Source: Forficula auricularia (taxonomy: Eukaryota; Arthropoda; Insecta; Dermaptera; Forficulidae). Taken from it: a stretch of 64,000 nucleotides of DNA. The notes below the pieces were generated by a model. It saw nothing but the letters and a program-made list of their open reading frames with translations. It had not been told where the DNA came from and searched no databases. Position numbers and translations under genes: made by a program. Positions 21,097-34,500 of the stretch are shown piece after piece (the stretch's first letter is position 1; each line of letters opens with the position of its first letter). Location: assembly GCA_024734495.1 (NCBI GenBank), contig JALMQS010000070.1, positions 13,903,295 through 13,967,294 of the forward strand, read 5' to 3'.

Positions 21097-22306
21097 TTAT
21101 TATACTAAACGAGCAAATCTTGTATATATAAATATATGTCTCAATAAAAATGTATATTTACATTTTTATTCAATTTCCTTTTAATTATTAATTGGTTTTT
21201 TAATTTTAAATTCCACTAATAAATCATTGCAAATATTATTATATAAGTTAGAGAATTTAATTGATTGGAAATTGGGTTGATCAATCGACTTGATTGGGGA
21301 ATAATGGAATTGAAATAATTATCGGAAAAGAGGTTTTTTTATCTAATTAGATTTTTCCTCTTATTAAAAACAAGGACTAAAGATGAATAAGGTACACTCG
21401 ATGGTGGAGAAGCAATCTCGGAATCGAAGCTAAAATACAAGGTATACATTAATTAATGTAAAATAATTGGTTTAATTGATTGGAAATTGATTGGAATAAT
21501 TATCGGAAAAGAGGTTTTTTATTTAATTAGTTTTTTCCTCTTATTAAAATAACAAGTACTAAAAAGATGATCAAGGACAGTCGATGGTGGAGAAGTAATT
21601 TCCGAAGTCGAAGCTCAAATACAATGTATACATTAATTCATGTAAAATAATTGGTTCAATAAAATTAAAAAAAAAATTTAATTGATTATAAATCGAGTAT
21701 TAAATCCCACAAACGTATTTTTTCTATATTAGAATTTGGAAATTTAATGATGAACTCAAAAAGTGTTATTTAATTAAAAAAAATTATACGGTATTTATTT
21801 ATATACCTATACATATATACACATAATCTGTGGGCCACTACAAGTCTTGAAATGCAAAAACTGGGTGAGGGGGCAGGGGCGAGGGTGGGGGGATGTGGGG
21901 TGCAGTGGTGGAGTACGGGGAGGAGGGAAGTGGTTTAAGGGATGAGGGGCGGAATTGGGGTGGGGTTGGATGTGGGGTGGAGAGGTGCAGGTGGTGGGTT
22001 GAAGTGGTGGGAGTCCGGGGGGCGAGGGGGGTTCGGAGGATTTTTTTTTTTTTTTTTTTTTTTTTTTGGCTTTTCGGCCTTTTCTAGCCATAAGCCCAAT
22101 TACGATACTAGCTATATTTTAAAATTTGTCTCTACCCCGGGGGTCAGATTTTAGCTGGCTGCCTCGAGTCGGATTCGAACCCGGGTCCCCTGGTTAGCTC
22201 GCTGTCACGCTACCGCCTAGCCTACCGACCCCCCCGGGTTCGGGGATTAATATATTTTAACTGAAACAAAAGGTTACCGAGCATCGCTTGGTGGCCAGGT
22301 ACTAGT
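21097..22306 (+). mobile_element. Helitron-like non-autonomous element
   Basis: Starts near 'tactaaacgagcaa', includes 'caataaaaatgta' text and a G-rich interior (21860-22030). It ends ACCGAGCATCGCTTGGTGGC then CAGGTACTAG|T, a hairpin near a CTAG 3' end followed by T, as in Helitrons. A tRNA-SINE (22040-22232) interrupts it. Relatives: 40176-41003, 51783-52353 and 56296-57217. Confidence 0.55.
22040..22232 (-). mobile_element. tRNA-derived SINE, family 1
   Basis: Minus strand: tRNA-like head with box B GATTCGAAC region (GGGTTCGAATCC), GAGGCAGCC, a CCCCGGGGTAGAGACAAATT body, ATGGCTAGAAAAGGCC and a poly(A) tail at 22040-22065. Copies at 48806-48991 and 55266-55452. Confidence 0.8.
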
Positions 22307-22590
22307 TATTAACAAAGGAGGCTCCTAACAACTAAAATAAAGTTCAATATAAAAAAAATGAAATTTTATTTTAGATCCTGCATTTTATTATTTCTATATT
22401 GTCTTTTTAAAGCGTCCAAAAATTCCAAGAAAATTATTATTATTTTTTTTTTGAAAATTATTTTTATTTTTTAAATATTAGTACATATTTTCAATATATC
22501 TAACGATATTTTATATAAAATCATTCTTAAAAAAGTCTCTTTAGTTAAATAATGTTTGCAATGGATGATGTTTAATGCTTCATTTTCAAA

Positions 22591-25500
22591 TTACGCAATT
22601 TGTACATTGGCTCCATCGAGATAGTTCTTGAGATGTATTCGCTCTGCATCTGAAAGTGCCCCACTTGACAGTAAAAATGGTAATTGGCCTGGTAATGTTG
22701 TTGATAGTTTTGAAAGAGATTGGGCTAAATGTAGTCGTGGGTCTGTGACACCTAAAACAAATTTAAAAATTAAATTAAAATTTTTTGCTGAAAGTAACAG
22801 ATGACGCTGTTTTTATTTATTTATTATAAAGAAAATCCAATATTAAAATTTTGGTGATACGATTTTTTCCCTATTAATTTTAGAATAAAAGTGTAAATGC
22901 TAAAGATGTTCAGAATTAAAAACTGCATCAAATTTATTCTTACTTTCTTGTGGCAATATTATGAAAAGAGAGAAAAGAACTAAAAACTATACAAACATGG
23001 TTTCCCAAAGAAGTAAACACAACTCTGTCACAAAAATTATCCATAACTAGATTCCGGATAACCGGATTCCTATGATATTGCATATTTTGTTTGCCGCCAC
23101 ATACGACACTGGGGATCAATTATCTATACGATTCATGCATCTAGGATACTGTGGGTTAAATTTTATACTGCATATATTTTTGCATATTTGAGTAATATTG
23201 CATAAAATTGCATATTTGAAGAATATTGCATAAAATTGCATATTTGAAGGATTTTTTGTCAAATATTGTATATTTCGCGCAAAATACAGATTTTTTAAAA
23301 GTAAATTTTCGGAGAAAGAATGAAAATAAACTGCAACGGATCGGATCGTTGCTAAACTTTATCCAAATTCATTTGAAATATTAATATATTTATTCCTTTA
23401 TTATTAATCAGATATCACTTGCAATTTGCAGTTCATGTTGACTTTAATTCAAAAATAATGATCGATTTTCATTTAACAGTCGAAGAATAACAATTCTACA
23501 TTGGATTTTTGACATATCTGTTATTATTGGTAACCATTGCTGAAGACATGGAGGAATCGACTTAAAATCAAAAATAACGATCGATACTTAAGAGGAATAA
23601 CCTTATTGCATTCCATTTTTGATGATTTGACTATTAATGGCAACCTCTACTGAAAACATGGAAGAATCGACTTAAAATCAAAAAGACTAAATTCTTTTAT
23701 GGCAAACAACTCAAGCTTGAGTCTTTACCTGAGGACCCTGTTTGGAAGTCGCGCTTGCCGAGAGACCGATTACAATACTTTCCCCATGCTTCGCATTGGA
23801 TAAAGTAAAAATGAAGAAATATAAATAAAACATAAATAAAATTATTCACAATTACAATCAAATTTTAATTATTTTTTAGATCCTTTGTTAATTATGTCTT
23901 TATTTATTTTTTTTTTTAACGGTCTTTGTTAACTATAGCCAATTTTGGTCATTGAGTGTTCGTGTGTCTATGCGGAAGTGTGTGTAAATTAGTGTAGAGA
24001 TCAGATTATAGCCGGTCAAATATTTTGCATTATTTTATTAGTTGATGACGATTTTCAAGCGGTAGGCCCGAGTTCGAGTCTTGCTAGCATATAAAATTTC
24101 GAACGACTAAAACTCAGCTCCCTCACTAACACTTTACCGATGTGCTGTCTAAATGGACTGTGTCCCCAGTGACAATAAATAAATTTAAAAAAAAATGAGA
24201 ATTTTGTGCAATTTTTTACGCAATTAAAGCACATTTTTGACCTTGGTAGTTATATAGCTTACTTTATCAGTTTATTTCTTTCATAGCACTCCTAAAATTA
24301 TACTCTTTTTGTCTTTAATTTTAATTTTTTAGTGCATAAAAAATGTATTTTGCCATTTTTTACTGCATATATTTGCATATTTCACCGTATTCTGCATATT
24401 ACTTGCACATTTCAGCATTTTTAACTGCATAAAAATCCGGTCTCTAATGATAACTCAGACTTAGCAGATAAAACGCTCTCATGAGTTCATTAGAAATTTG
24501 CTTCTTCTATCGGCAATTTGAACTTTTATATTCAATTTGGGAATAGTTATTCTATTGGCCTTGGATTTTTGAAGATACTTAAAATTCGAAATATTAAACA
24601 ATTTTCATACAAGTATATGGATGACATAGCTGTATAACATCTTAAAATTTTTTTAGACAAATTAACTTTTAAACTTTTAGTTTTAATTTTTTCTTAAAGC
24701 AATTTGAACCGCGAAAGTTAAATAATATAATCAATAATTTCTTATGTTAATTCTACATACAGAAAATTATTTTATTATTTTTTGAAAATGAAAAATAAAT
24801 TGACCCGTAGGCTAGTTGGAAAGCCGCTCTTCGAGTAACTCAAAAAATAAAAAAATAATATATACCACAATATTAAGACCTACACTGAAATATGTTGCAC
24901 CGGCCTGTTGTCATGCAAGCAAAACAACTATCAAACCCCTAAAGATATATCAAAACAGATGTCTACGACCGAGGGGTGAACCGCGATTGGAATTAGGTGT
25001 ACACCGTCTTTGGAATTATTTTGGAATTCATTAGATAATCTATTGTCTTCTACTTGGAAATGAAAGTGGAAGTGGAAGTAGGTGTACACAAATTTAGGTC
25101 GCGGTTCACTCACCCCTCGTCTACGATTAATTAATAATAAAGTTTAGGGAAAGCGGTGTTGGTTTATAGTGAAACATATTAAACACAGGAATTATTTAAC
25201 GGGTTATAGTGGTGTTTCACAAAGAGGAAATAAAATTAAAAAATTAAAAAAATCTTTTAAATTATTTTGGAGATTTTTTTTATTTATCTCTATACATATT
25301 TCGGGCTATGAACCCTTCATCAGGAGGTTTAACAGAAAACTGAATATAAAATTTTTACATAGTATCGATGTTATTGTAGTACAGGGCGAGTGGAGGGGGT
25401 GAGCCAATGGGAGTTGAAAGAGTGGAGGGGGGGGTGAGCCAATGGGCGTTGAAAGAATTGAGTGGTTAGATTTAAAGGTATGTGGAAGGGAGAGAATGGG

Positions 25501-28500
25501 TATTGAACAAATTGTCTGGTCAGAGTCAGGTACATTTCAAATAGGATGTCTTTGTTCGAAATTTCTCCACTCGCCCTGTACTACATACAATAACATCGAT
25601 ACTATGTAAAAATTTTATATTCAGTTTTCTGTTAAACCTCCTGATGAAGGGTTCATAGCCCGAAATATGTATAGAGATAAATAAAAAAATCTCCAAAATA
25701 ATTTAAAAGATTTTTTAATTTTTTAATTTTATTTCCTCTTTGTGAAACACCACTATAACCCGTTAAATAATTCCTGTGATTAATTAATAACCGAGGAAGA
25801 GATACAAAAATATCCGACCTGCACGAACTGAGTCAAATAGAAAGAATAGATGATTTTATAATCAGAATCTCGAAAACTTTCTATGAGACTCATTTAAAAC
25901 ACAACAAACTGACAAGAGGATATGCCCAAAAGACTAAGAGACACAACGGGGAAAAACCCAAAGTACACAAACATATACAATATAATTTAAAGACTAATAA
26001 TATAATATAAACCTTTTTATTTTTATTCTAATAAAAAAAAAAAAGGAGAAAAACAGAAAACAGGTTTTTTGTTCTTGTAACATTTCCTGTAAAATAAATA
26101 ATCGAAAACATCTTAAAAATCAACAACTTTATATAATCAATGCACTTAACACTGATTATTCTAAATAAACCCATAAATATCTAAAGCCTAAGCAAAAAAA
26201 AAAGGCAGTATAAGCCTTAATGTACTAGGCAGGAGACTGCTCATAGAAACTAATTATAAAACATATGTATAAAATCTGTAACCTTATAGAATAATATTAC
26301 TAATGTAAAAACCTACTGTATAATGTAAATAAATGTTTTTAAAAGTTAAAAAAAAAGTTCTTCCCTTAAAGGAGAGAGACACGGGTTCGAATCCCATCGG
26401 ATGCTCAATTTATTTTTCCTTTTCAAAAAATAATCTTAAAATATGATTTTTTTTTACCTTCTAAAGGATCATTTTCTTGTATATTTGCAGATATTAAATG
26501 GGCATAGGAAGCTTGATGATAACCAATCGTCTCTTCTATTTCAATTAATTGATCTTCTGGTAAGGTTGTTTCATCTTGAGGAAGTTCGAAAAGTGCAATA
26601 AGTGATTGCAAAATTCCGATCCAAAAATTGCTATAAATTCCGTTTTGTGAATTAAGTTCAGGAGCTTCACATAATAACCGTGATAGTCCGACAGCGACAA
26701 TTTTACGGTTTATATTGCCATTAATTTTTTGTAACTCAGGGATAAAAAGTCGTTCAATTACCATACCGAACATTCTAAAATAACAAAAAATAAATAAATG
26801 AAAAATTAAATATTTATAGATATATTTATAGAAAAGAAGATTTTTATATTTATATATACAGAGCTATGTGTCTAAAAATGTATACACACTTTAACAGTAA
26901 TTATATATATACAATATGCCCTTTTATTCCCCCCTCCCCACCCCCCAAAAAAAGAATCGGTTTATGGCTGAGAATTCTATATAACTTTTTAAGGACGTTC
27001 TCTAATATAGCTCAGATGCAGCTCTTTCCCCTACTCTCACATGCGCAGAAAGGCAAAAATATTTTCACTGCGTCGTTTCTCGGATCTGGCAACATTGCAT
27101 TCTTACCGACGCTAAAAGACAAAGAATAAAAAAAACACTTCATGAAACAGCTCAATGCGAAATTCCAGATGAGAACAGTATAGTTAGGTTGAGAGAATTA
27201 GCTAAAAATCTCAAATGCACCAGCTGCAGAAGTGTTTTAGATATGGAAAAATTGACTGATTTTAGACGTTGCCAAGTCGCCATCTTTCACTTGCCATGCC
27301 ATGAGAGAAAAAATGAAAACCATCAAAAGTACCTAACTTTTAACATTTTTCATACAAAACGAATACCGCTTGATACAATTATTTTAACAGAAAAATATTT
27401 GTTATATCTTCAGTTAATGATTCTCAGTTTTTCAAAATAATTTCAAGAAAATTACGATTGTTATTTAATGAAACAGTCGCTTTAACATCAATCGGGATAG
27501 GGTTCGCGTGTTAAATATGCAAATTTCAATGGTCAATATTTACAAATTTAGTGCCGCAAGGACTATTGAAAAAAATTTCTACGTATAAAGGACACTTATA
27601 AATATGTGTATTCAAAGTTTTAAAAGGATTGCAAGAAAATCGATTTATTAGGGAACGTCCTTAAGCGTTTATTTTTCATATTGAAGTGTGTATACATTTT
27701 TTAGGACCTTCATAAGAATAAAAGATGTATGAAGAAAATGCAGTGTTTTATTATTAAATTTAAAAAAGTGGTTAAAATTCCTTTTGTAGATTCAAAGTGT
27801 TGAAAACAACGAGTTTAAAGATTTAATATGAAATATTGCTTAGGCAAAAAAAGTTCTTTGATAAACAAATTCAAGAGAACTCCTTCGGTTTATTCCGAAA
27901 GAAATTAAGATTTAAGAATATATAAAAAAAAATTCCTACAAAGTGTGTTGCATTAAAAGATAATGAATTAATTTCAAAATTTACTCTTATACATACTGAG
28001 GTTGAATGCCATCAATCATGGTGATTAATTCTGAAGGCCCGTTCTTTACTACATAAAGACAGAAAAATACAATTAAACCTTTAACATATTTTGTTGTTTT
28101 TGAGGATGATAATCTTTGAAATAGAAGTAGAAAAACTTGTTTTATAAAAGGTGAAAGAATGTCACTGAAAAATAAAAATAAATATTTAGAAATAGATTAC
28201 TTTATTAAAAGTTGTATTAGTAAATATATTAATATACTTACTTGGAAAGATGCTGTATCATACTTTGAATCAAATTAAAACCTTCATGATCGTTAGCTTT
28301 AGAAGCAATTAATTTTTGAAAAACGCCAAGAATGCCGCTCTGTTAAAAAGAGTAAATTAAAATAATATTGTGTGAATAAATATTAATAATAAATAATTAG
28401 ATACTGACCACTTTATTCGTGGCAACAATTTCTTGATTAGAATGTGCAATAAATGCTTGAAGAAGTCGCACGAGTGGTCGAATATTAGCGGATCGCTCCC

Positions 28501-31500
28501 AAAGGACAGGGGACAAAAGACATGGAAAGAGCACTAAATAAGGCTCTGGAACGGAACCTAGACGTCCTCGAATTTCCACCAGCAGAGAAAGTATTTGAAA
28601 AGTGTAGGGAATGAATTCTAAAATAAATAAAAATAAAGTTTTAAACAAGACTTTAGAAGATATATTATGCCTAATAACTAGAGACCGGATTCCTATGCAA
28701 TTGCATATTTTGTTTGCCGCCACATACGACCCAGGGATTAATTATCTATCCGAATCATGCATCTAGGATACTGTGAGCTAAATTTTATACTGCATATTTG
28801 AGTAATATTGAATATTTGAAGGATTTTTTGTCAAATATTGCCTATTTCGGGTCAAATACAGATTTTTTAAAAGTAAATTTTCGGAGAAAGAATGTAAAAA
28901 AATGAAGAAATATATATATAAAATTACTTTAAATTTGCCCCCATTACATCTGAGGATGTGGAACGCTCCTTTTCGTCGTATAAATCAATTTTAAGTGACC
29001 GTAAACATTATTATGTTTACGGTCATCTGAAGATAATTTAGAAAAATACTTGTAAACATAAATTATTCACAATTATAATTAAATTTTAATTGAATTGGTC
29101 ATTTTGAAAGCTTGAAGACCAAGTCTTCGAAACTATAGTCTCAACAAATAAATAATATATATACAGATATATCATCTCGATATATATATGTTTATTTGCA
29201 TCAAGCAGAGGACAACCTCTTTGTTTCTCTTTGTAAATAAATGGACCTACGTATTCATATATTTATTTATTCAAACATATATTCTCCATTTCTTAATAAT
29301 GTTATTTCAAGTTGAAAGTGTCAGAATTTGGAACATTTACCTTAAAATTTATAAATATTTTTGTAAGTGATAGTATATTAACCTTGGACATCTTGTTGAA
29401 GAATATTCTGTAGAATTGGAAATAAAGCTTCTTCAAAAGATGATACCGCAGAAGGATTTTGAGTGCATACAATTCTGCCAAAAGAAAAATTAATTAATTT
29501 TATTTTTTGATCGTTGCGTTGTATCTCTATTAAAACAATTCACCTAAAATTTTTTAATTAAATCATAATATAATAAGAATACTAAACACTTACCGAATAC
29601 TTAGAGTTAAAGTTTCAAATAAATAATGATTGAAATGAGGTCTACTAGGATTTCGAGCTACTATTGATAATTTGTTGGTCAATTTTGGTAATAGCTGTCC
29701 CAGAAAAGGAACTACTCTTTCTTGAAGAGTACTAAAACTACGCATTATAGCTGAAAAATAAAGTCATAAATAAAATAAAAATTATGAATTAATAAATATA
29801 GTTTAAATGAAAAATAGCTTTCATTACATATTCATTTTCTTCTGATCCTTGTCTCTCTAGTGTAGTAAATAGTCCATTTAAAAGATCACCAGCAATGGGA
29901 TTTAGATCATCCGCTTTTATTCTAAAAATATATTATAATTAATTATATTTTTTATTAACATCTTAAATATGTAAAGATTGAGAAATTCTATTTTCTACAA
30001 GAAATGGAAATAACTAATGTTCTACATAAATTATTTTGATTAGTTATGTCCATCGATTATATTATTAAAGTTGTTATCGGGAATTAAGGACTATTTTTTA
30101 GGCAAATAATTTATATTTTATTTCCAACGTTTCATCAACTTTGTTGACTTCTTCAGGGTTCAAATAGTTATCTTCCCTGCATATTTGTCATTTTTATAAT
30201 TATTCTTTCTTAGTAAACATAACAAGGCAAATCATTAACATCAATCAGATTGAAATTTTTTTTTAAGTTTTAAAAAATATAGACCTTATTTCCCGATAAC
30301 AACTTGAATAAGTTCTACATAAAATTTAAATAATCTATTTTATTTATTATCTACTCAAGACTGAAGAAAAAACATCGCCACTCTAAAAAAACTGCTCGTT
30401 AGATTATTCGTGCAATAGAAATTATTTAAAAAGAGAAGAGTCTAAATAATAGGTGAAGTAAAAAGTTCTGAGCCTTTTTTCCCTTTATTTCGAAGATAAA
30501 ATTAACAAAGTTAGGATTTTCCGATTTAGATCAAATATGCGCCGTTTTGTTCGATAACTTTTGTCCTTTTTGAAGGCAATCTCATAATTCCGAGGTTGAA
30601 AAAGTCCTCGACCCTATTAGTGAAAAGCTCATTTTCACAAGGCCAGTTTTGTACCATCAAGAAAATTTTGCAAATGTTTGAAAAGGCAATGATCGCTTGG
30701 TGCCAGGTCTGGGCTATACGGTGGGTGCGATATAACCTCCCATTCAAGCTCTCGAAGCTTCTGGCGCGTCGTTAACAATGTGTGCGGCCTGGCGTCCACT
30801 TGATGGAACATAACACCCTTCCTATTGGCCAATTCTGGCCGCTTCTCTTCTCTCTTCTCATCGCCTGTTTCACTCTGGTCAGATGTTGACAGTATAGGAC
30901 CGAATTGAGTGATTGGCCCGATGGGAGCAGCTCATAGTGGATGATTCCCTTCCAATCCCACCAAACACACAGTAAAACCATCTTGGCCGTTAATCCGGGC
31001 TTGGCGATCGTTTGGGCCGGCTCACCGCGCTTGGACCATGATCTTTTTTGCCTGTTGTTCTCGTATGTGACCCATTTTTCATCGCCATCACCATCGTTTC
31101 AGCATAAAATCGCAGACTTCAATTTGGTCCAAAAGTTTCTTTTTCGTCAATTCCTGTGGCATCCATACATCGAGCTTCTTCTTGAGACCAGCCTTATGCA
31201 AATTGTTCCAAACGGTTTTCTGGCTAATCTTCAGTTCCTGGGCAATGGAATAAGTGCTCGCATGCCGGTCCGACTCGACAATTTCCATGATTTTATCGAC
31301 GATTGGCCTACCAGAGTGTGTCTCATCTTCGAAGTCCATATTACTAGAACGGAATCGTCGGAACCAACGCTTTGCTGTTGCATTCGATACTGTACTGGGT
31401 CCATAAACAGCACAAATTTTTTTTTGGCCGCCTGCTCCGCTTTTTCCCCATGCTCGTAGTGGTACTGAAGAATGTATCGAATTTTCTCTCCATTTTGCAA

Positions 31501-34500
31501 CGCTCTAACACACAACTGGCTTCACTAAACACAAAACTGTCAAAGAACTTTTTTTAAAGCGTTATGTCACCTTTAAATTGCAAAAAAGAATGACCAGATG
31601 CGACCCATATATCGTGAGATGGCTCATTAAAGCCATCTAACGGAAAAGGCTCAGAACTTTTTACTTCACCCATTAAATTTTATGTTTGAAAAATTTCCAA
31701 TTTGCAAAATTTGAAAAGTATTTTAGTAATTTCTTAGAATATATCAGTCATTAACATTAGATTAATTGCAGAAAATATTATTACATACACAGGTTGATTA
31801 TCTCGACGTAAAATTAAAATTTTTTCAATGGCGGAGGCTGCATATGAATGGGTTACAGAGCTGGTTGCCATTAAATGACGAACCAACTCGGGTAACGACG
31901 AAACAACTAATTCTTTTGGTAACACAGAGCGAAAAGTGAGAATATATTTAATTGCATCAGCTTTTAATACAGGCAATTCATTTACTAAAAAAAGAAGAAA
32001 ATATGTATTAAATAATTTCTTAAAATTACATACGTTTATAAGATTAGATAAATATTTTACCAAAATTAATACTCTGATAAGTTTAGATATAATATTTTAA
32101 CGTGATCATTTATGTATTAAATTAAAATAGCAAATAAGAATACATCTTAATTTTGTTGAATACATATTTAGTGTTACAAATATATTGATATAGAGTGGTC
32201 CGGAAAGAAATTCATTTTGAAAATAGAAAGAAAACAAAACTATTATATTTAAAAGCGTTTAATCTTATATAATATAAAGTTTAATAAATGTAATTTTAGT
32301 TTTTGAAAATTAAATCATCAAGTTGACGTCCTTGGCTGTTGCAACACTCTTAAAAACGAGCATGAAAATTTTGAAAAACTTTAATAGGATTTTCTTTTGA
32401 AATGGCTTCCATTTCTTGCTGAATATTCAGCTTCAATTGTCGCATTGTTGTAGGATTATTAGCTTATACCTTGCTTTTAAGGTGTTCCTATAAAAAGAAG
32501 TCCGCTGGACTTAAATCGGGACTCCTCAGAGGCCACGTTATGTCACCCCTCCGTGAAATCACTTTCTGAGGAAACATATCCCTTATCAGGAGCATGCTCT
32601 AGCATGTCTAATTTGCCTGGGCTAATATACTATGCAGGAGGGTGTTTAAACTTAAGAGGGTAGAAATTTTTTAAATATGATGAATTTAAAACATTTTTAA
32701 AAGTAATAAGGAAATAATCTTTAAAGAATTTGGTGTCGGTTCTAGGTGAAACATTTTAATAGATAATAAGTAAAAATATATTTTTCTAGGTGGGTTTCAC
32801 AAATAAAACAAATATATGTTTTGAGTTTTTATCTCGATATATATTTCGGGTTATGAGCCCATCATCAGGAGTTACAATAATGGGCTCATAACCCGAAATA
32901 TATATCGAGATAAAAGCTCAAAACATATATTTGTTTTATTTGTGAAACCACCTAGAAAATATATTTTTACTTATATACTATATAATATTCGTCTAGATTA
33001 ATTGGTAACAACGCTTAGAGAAATTTCTCTAAAAAAATTACGCTCTTGCCTAGAATCGAACCGACGAACTCTTGAACTATGGACATTGGCTCTAGCGATT
33101 ACACCGACATTAATATTTCTATCTTGATTTCTCTTGCTAAAACTAGATATTTTTGATTTGGACTTTGTGTCGAGATAATATTGTATTCATTTGAACTCGA
33201 ATGAAAATGAAAAAACACCAATAGATTTTAAATTAAGAAACATTAAATATATATTAATTAACGAGGCAAATTTGAAATATAATTATCAGCGCGGATTTTA
33301 AACTGATGGCTCCAATCGATTTTCATTAACCAGGCAAATTTGAAATTCTAATTTCTAATTAGGACTCGAATTTTGAAATGAAAGACTCCAATTCATTTTA
33401 AATTAAGAAACATTAAATATATTGATCATTATTCCCCCCTCCCTCGCCACTCAAAAGTTAAAGAGGCGAAACTTTTAAAGAGACGATGTATTTTCGGTAG
33501 TTTACCGGTATACATTTGGATTGTGGTTTTTTAAGAGGAATACAATTTTTGGACCGAGACGCTGCCCGCCAGGGCTTCAGCCCGGAGGACAGAGCTTCGA
33601 GGGCGTGCCGAAGCACGCACGAAAAGCTCTTTATCTAATAAGGAAATGTCTAGAGCTGACCGTTTGGCTGATATATTTCTATTGGTGAATGATATTTTTA
33701 GTATTTTTAATGTGTTTTTGTTTTTTTAACTATTTTATTATCTAATGAATTTATTTTAATATTATGTATATAAAAATATATACCATTCTGTCGAGTAAGC
33801 TCATTTAAGACATGATTTCTGGCAAACTCATTCAAATCAACAAGTTGACTGATTTGAGTAACTCCATGACGTTGTGTCCCTCCGCGACCTGCCAAAGAAG
33901 TTACTAGATACATAGCAACATCTTTATTTCTCCATTCAGTTGACGGCGATTGGGAATAGCCAGATAACATCATTTGTACATAACTACCAAAAACTTCTGT
34001 TATTTTTGCTTCGAAATAAAGGGATAATACCTAAAAATAATTAAAATATAAATTATTGATATTTCATTTTTTTTTCAAGGTTTAAATAAATAATAAGAAA
34101 AAATAATAATAAATAATTATAAACATTTTAATATTCAATTTAAAAATAGTAAAATGATTTTTCAGATTTTTCTTCTTCGTGGGCAGCATTCGAGCGATGA
34201 AAGATTTTATTTAATCTCTCATAATTTTCCTGTGGAAATTATTTACAGTGGTTTCCCATTGCCTTTCCATGGATTTGGTGAAGCGCCTTGAATATTTTGT
34301 AAGAATATAACATGTAGACCAGTGTTTCCCAACCCTTTGCGGGTCCCAGGAAAAATTAGATTATTTTTTGAAAATTTTTGAAAATAATTTTTTTAATTCA
34401 TTTTACCCTGAGCTAATGTAAGGTTAAATGGTTTTAAAATTATGGGGAAGTTAAGTATTTAACTTTTTAAAATATTTTATTTCTGTGAAAACCCACAAAA

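Larger units (their letters stand above)
25138..25777. mobile_element. Penelope-type foldback with 13-base target duplication
   Basis: GATTAATTAATAA flanks it exactly at 25125-25137 and 25778-25790. Arms of about 225 bases are inverted around a G-rich centre with a 45-base tandem duplication (GGTGAGCCAATGGG). Each arm has a hammerhead-like motif with identical core. Confidence 0.85.
24816..26357 (+). pseudogene. Jockey-like RT C-terminus, twice interrupted
   Basis: [19 protein letters not shown] and [18 protein letters not shown] are typical of Jockey-clade thumb regions. The frame resumes at 25791 with [20 protein letters not shown] and ends about 26005, followed by a 3' UTR and poly(A) near 26350-26357. 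A MITE (24969-25118) and a foldback (25138-25777) split it. In exportin-2 intron 17. Confidence 0.75.

Noticed and set aside
21807..22154. Open frames with poly-Lys or poly-Phe and Pro-rich protein
   Set aside because: They arise from the SINE poly(A) tract and the G-rich Helitron interior.
26358..26406. tRNA gene next to exportin-2 exon 17
   Set aside because: Only a T-arm-like half. No D-arm or anticodon arm can be placed.
31790..31791. Exportin-2 exon 10 ending at CAACCT with donor GTGTAT
   Set aside because: This puts the next exon out of frame. The adjacent GTATGT donor (exon end 31789) restores it.
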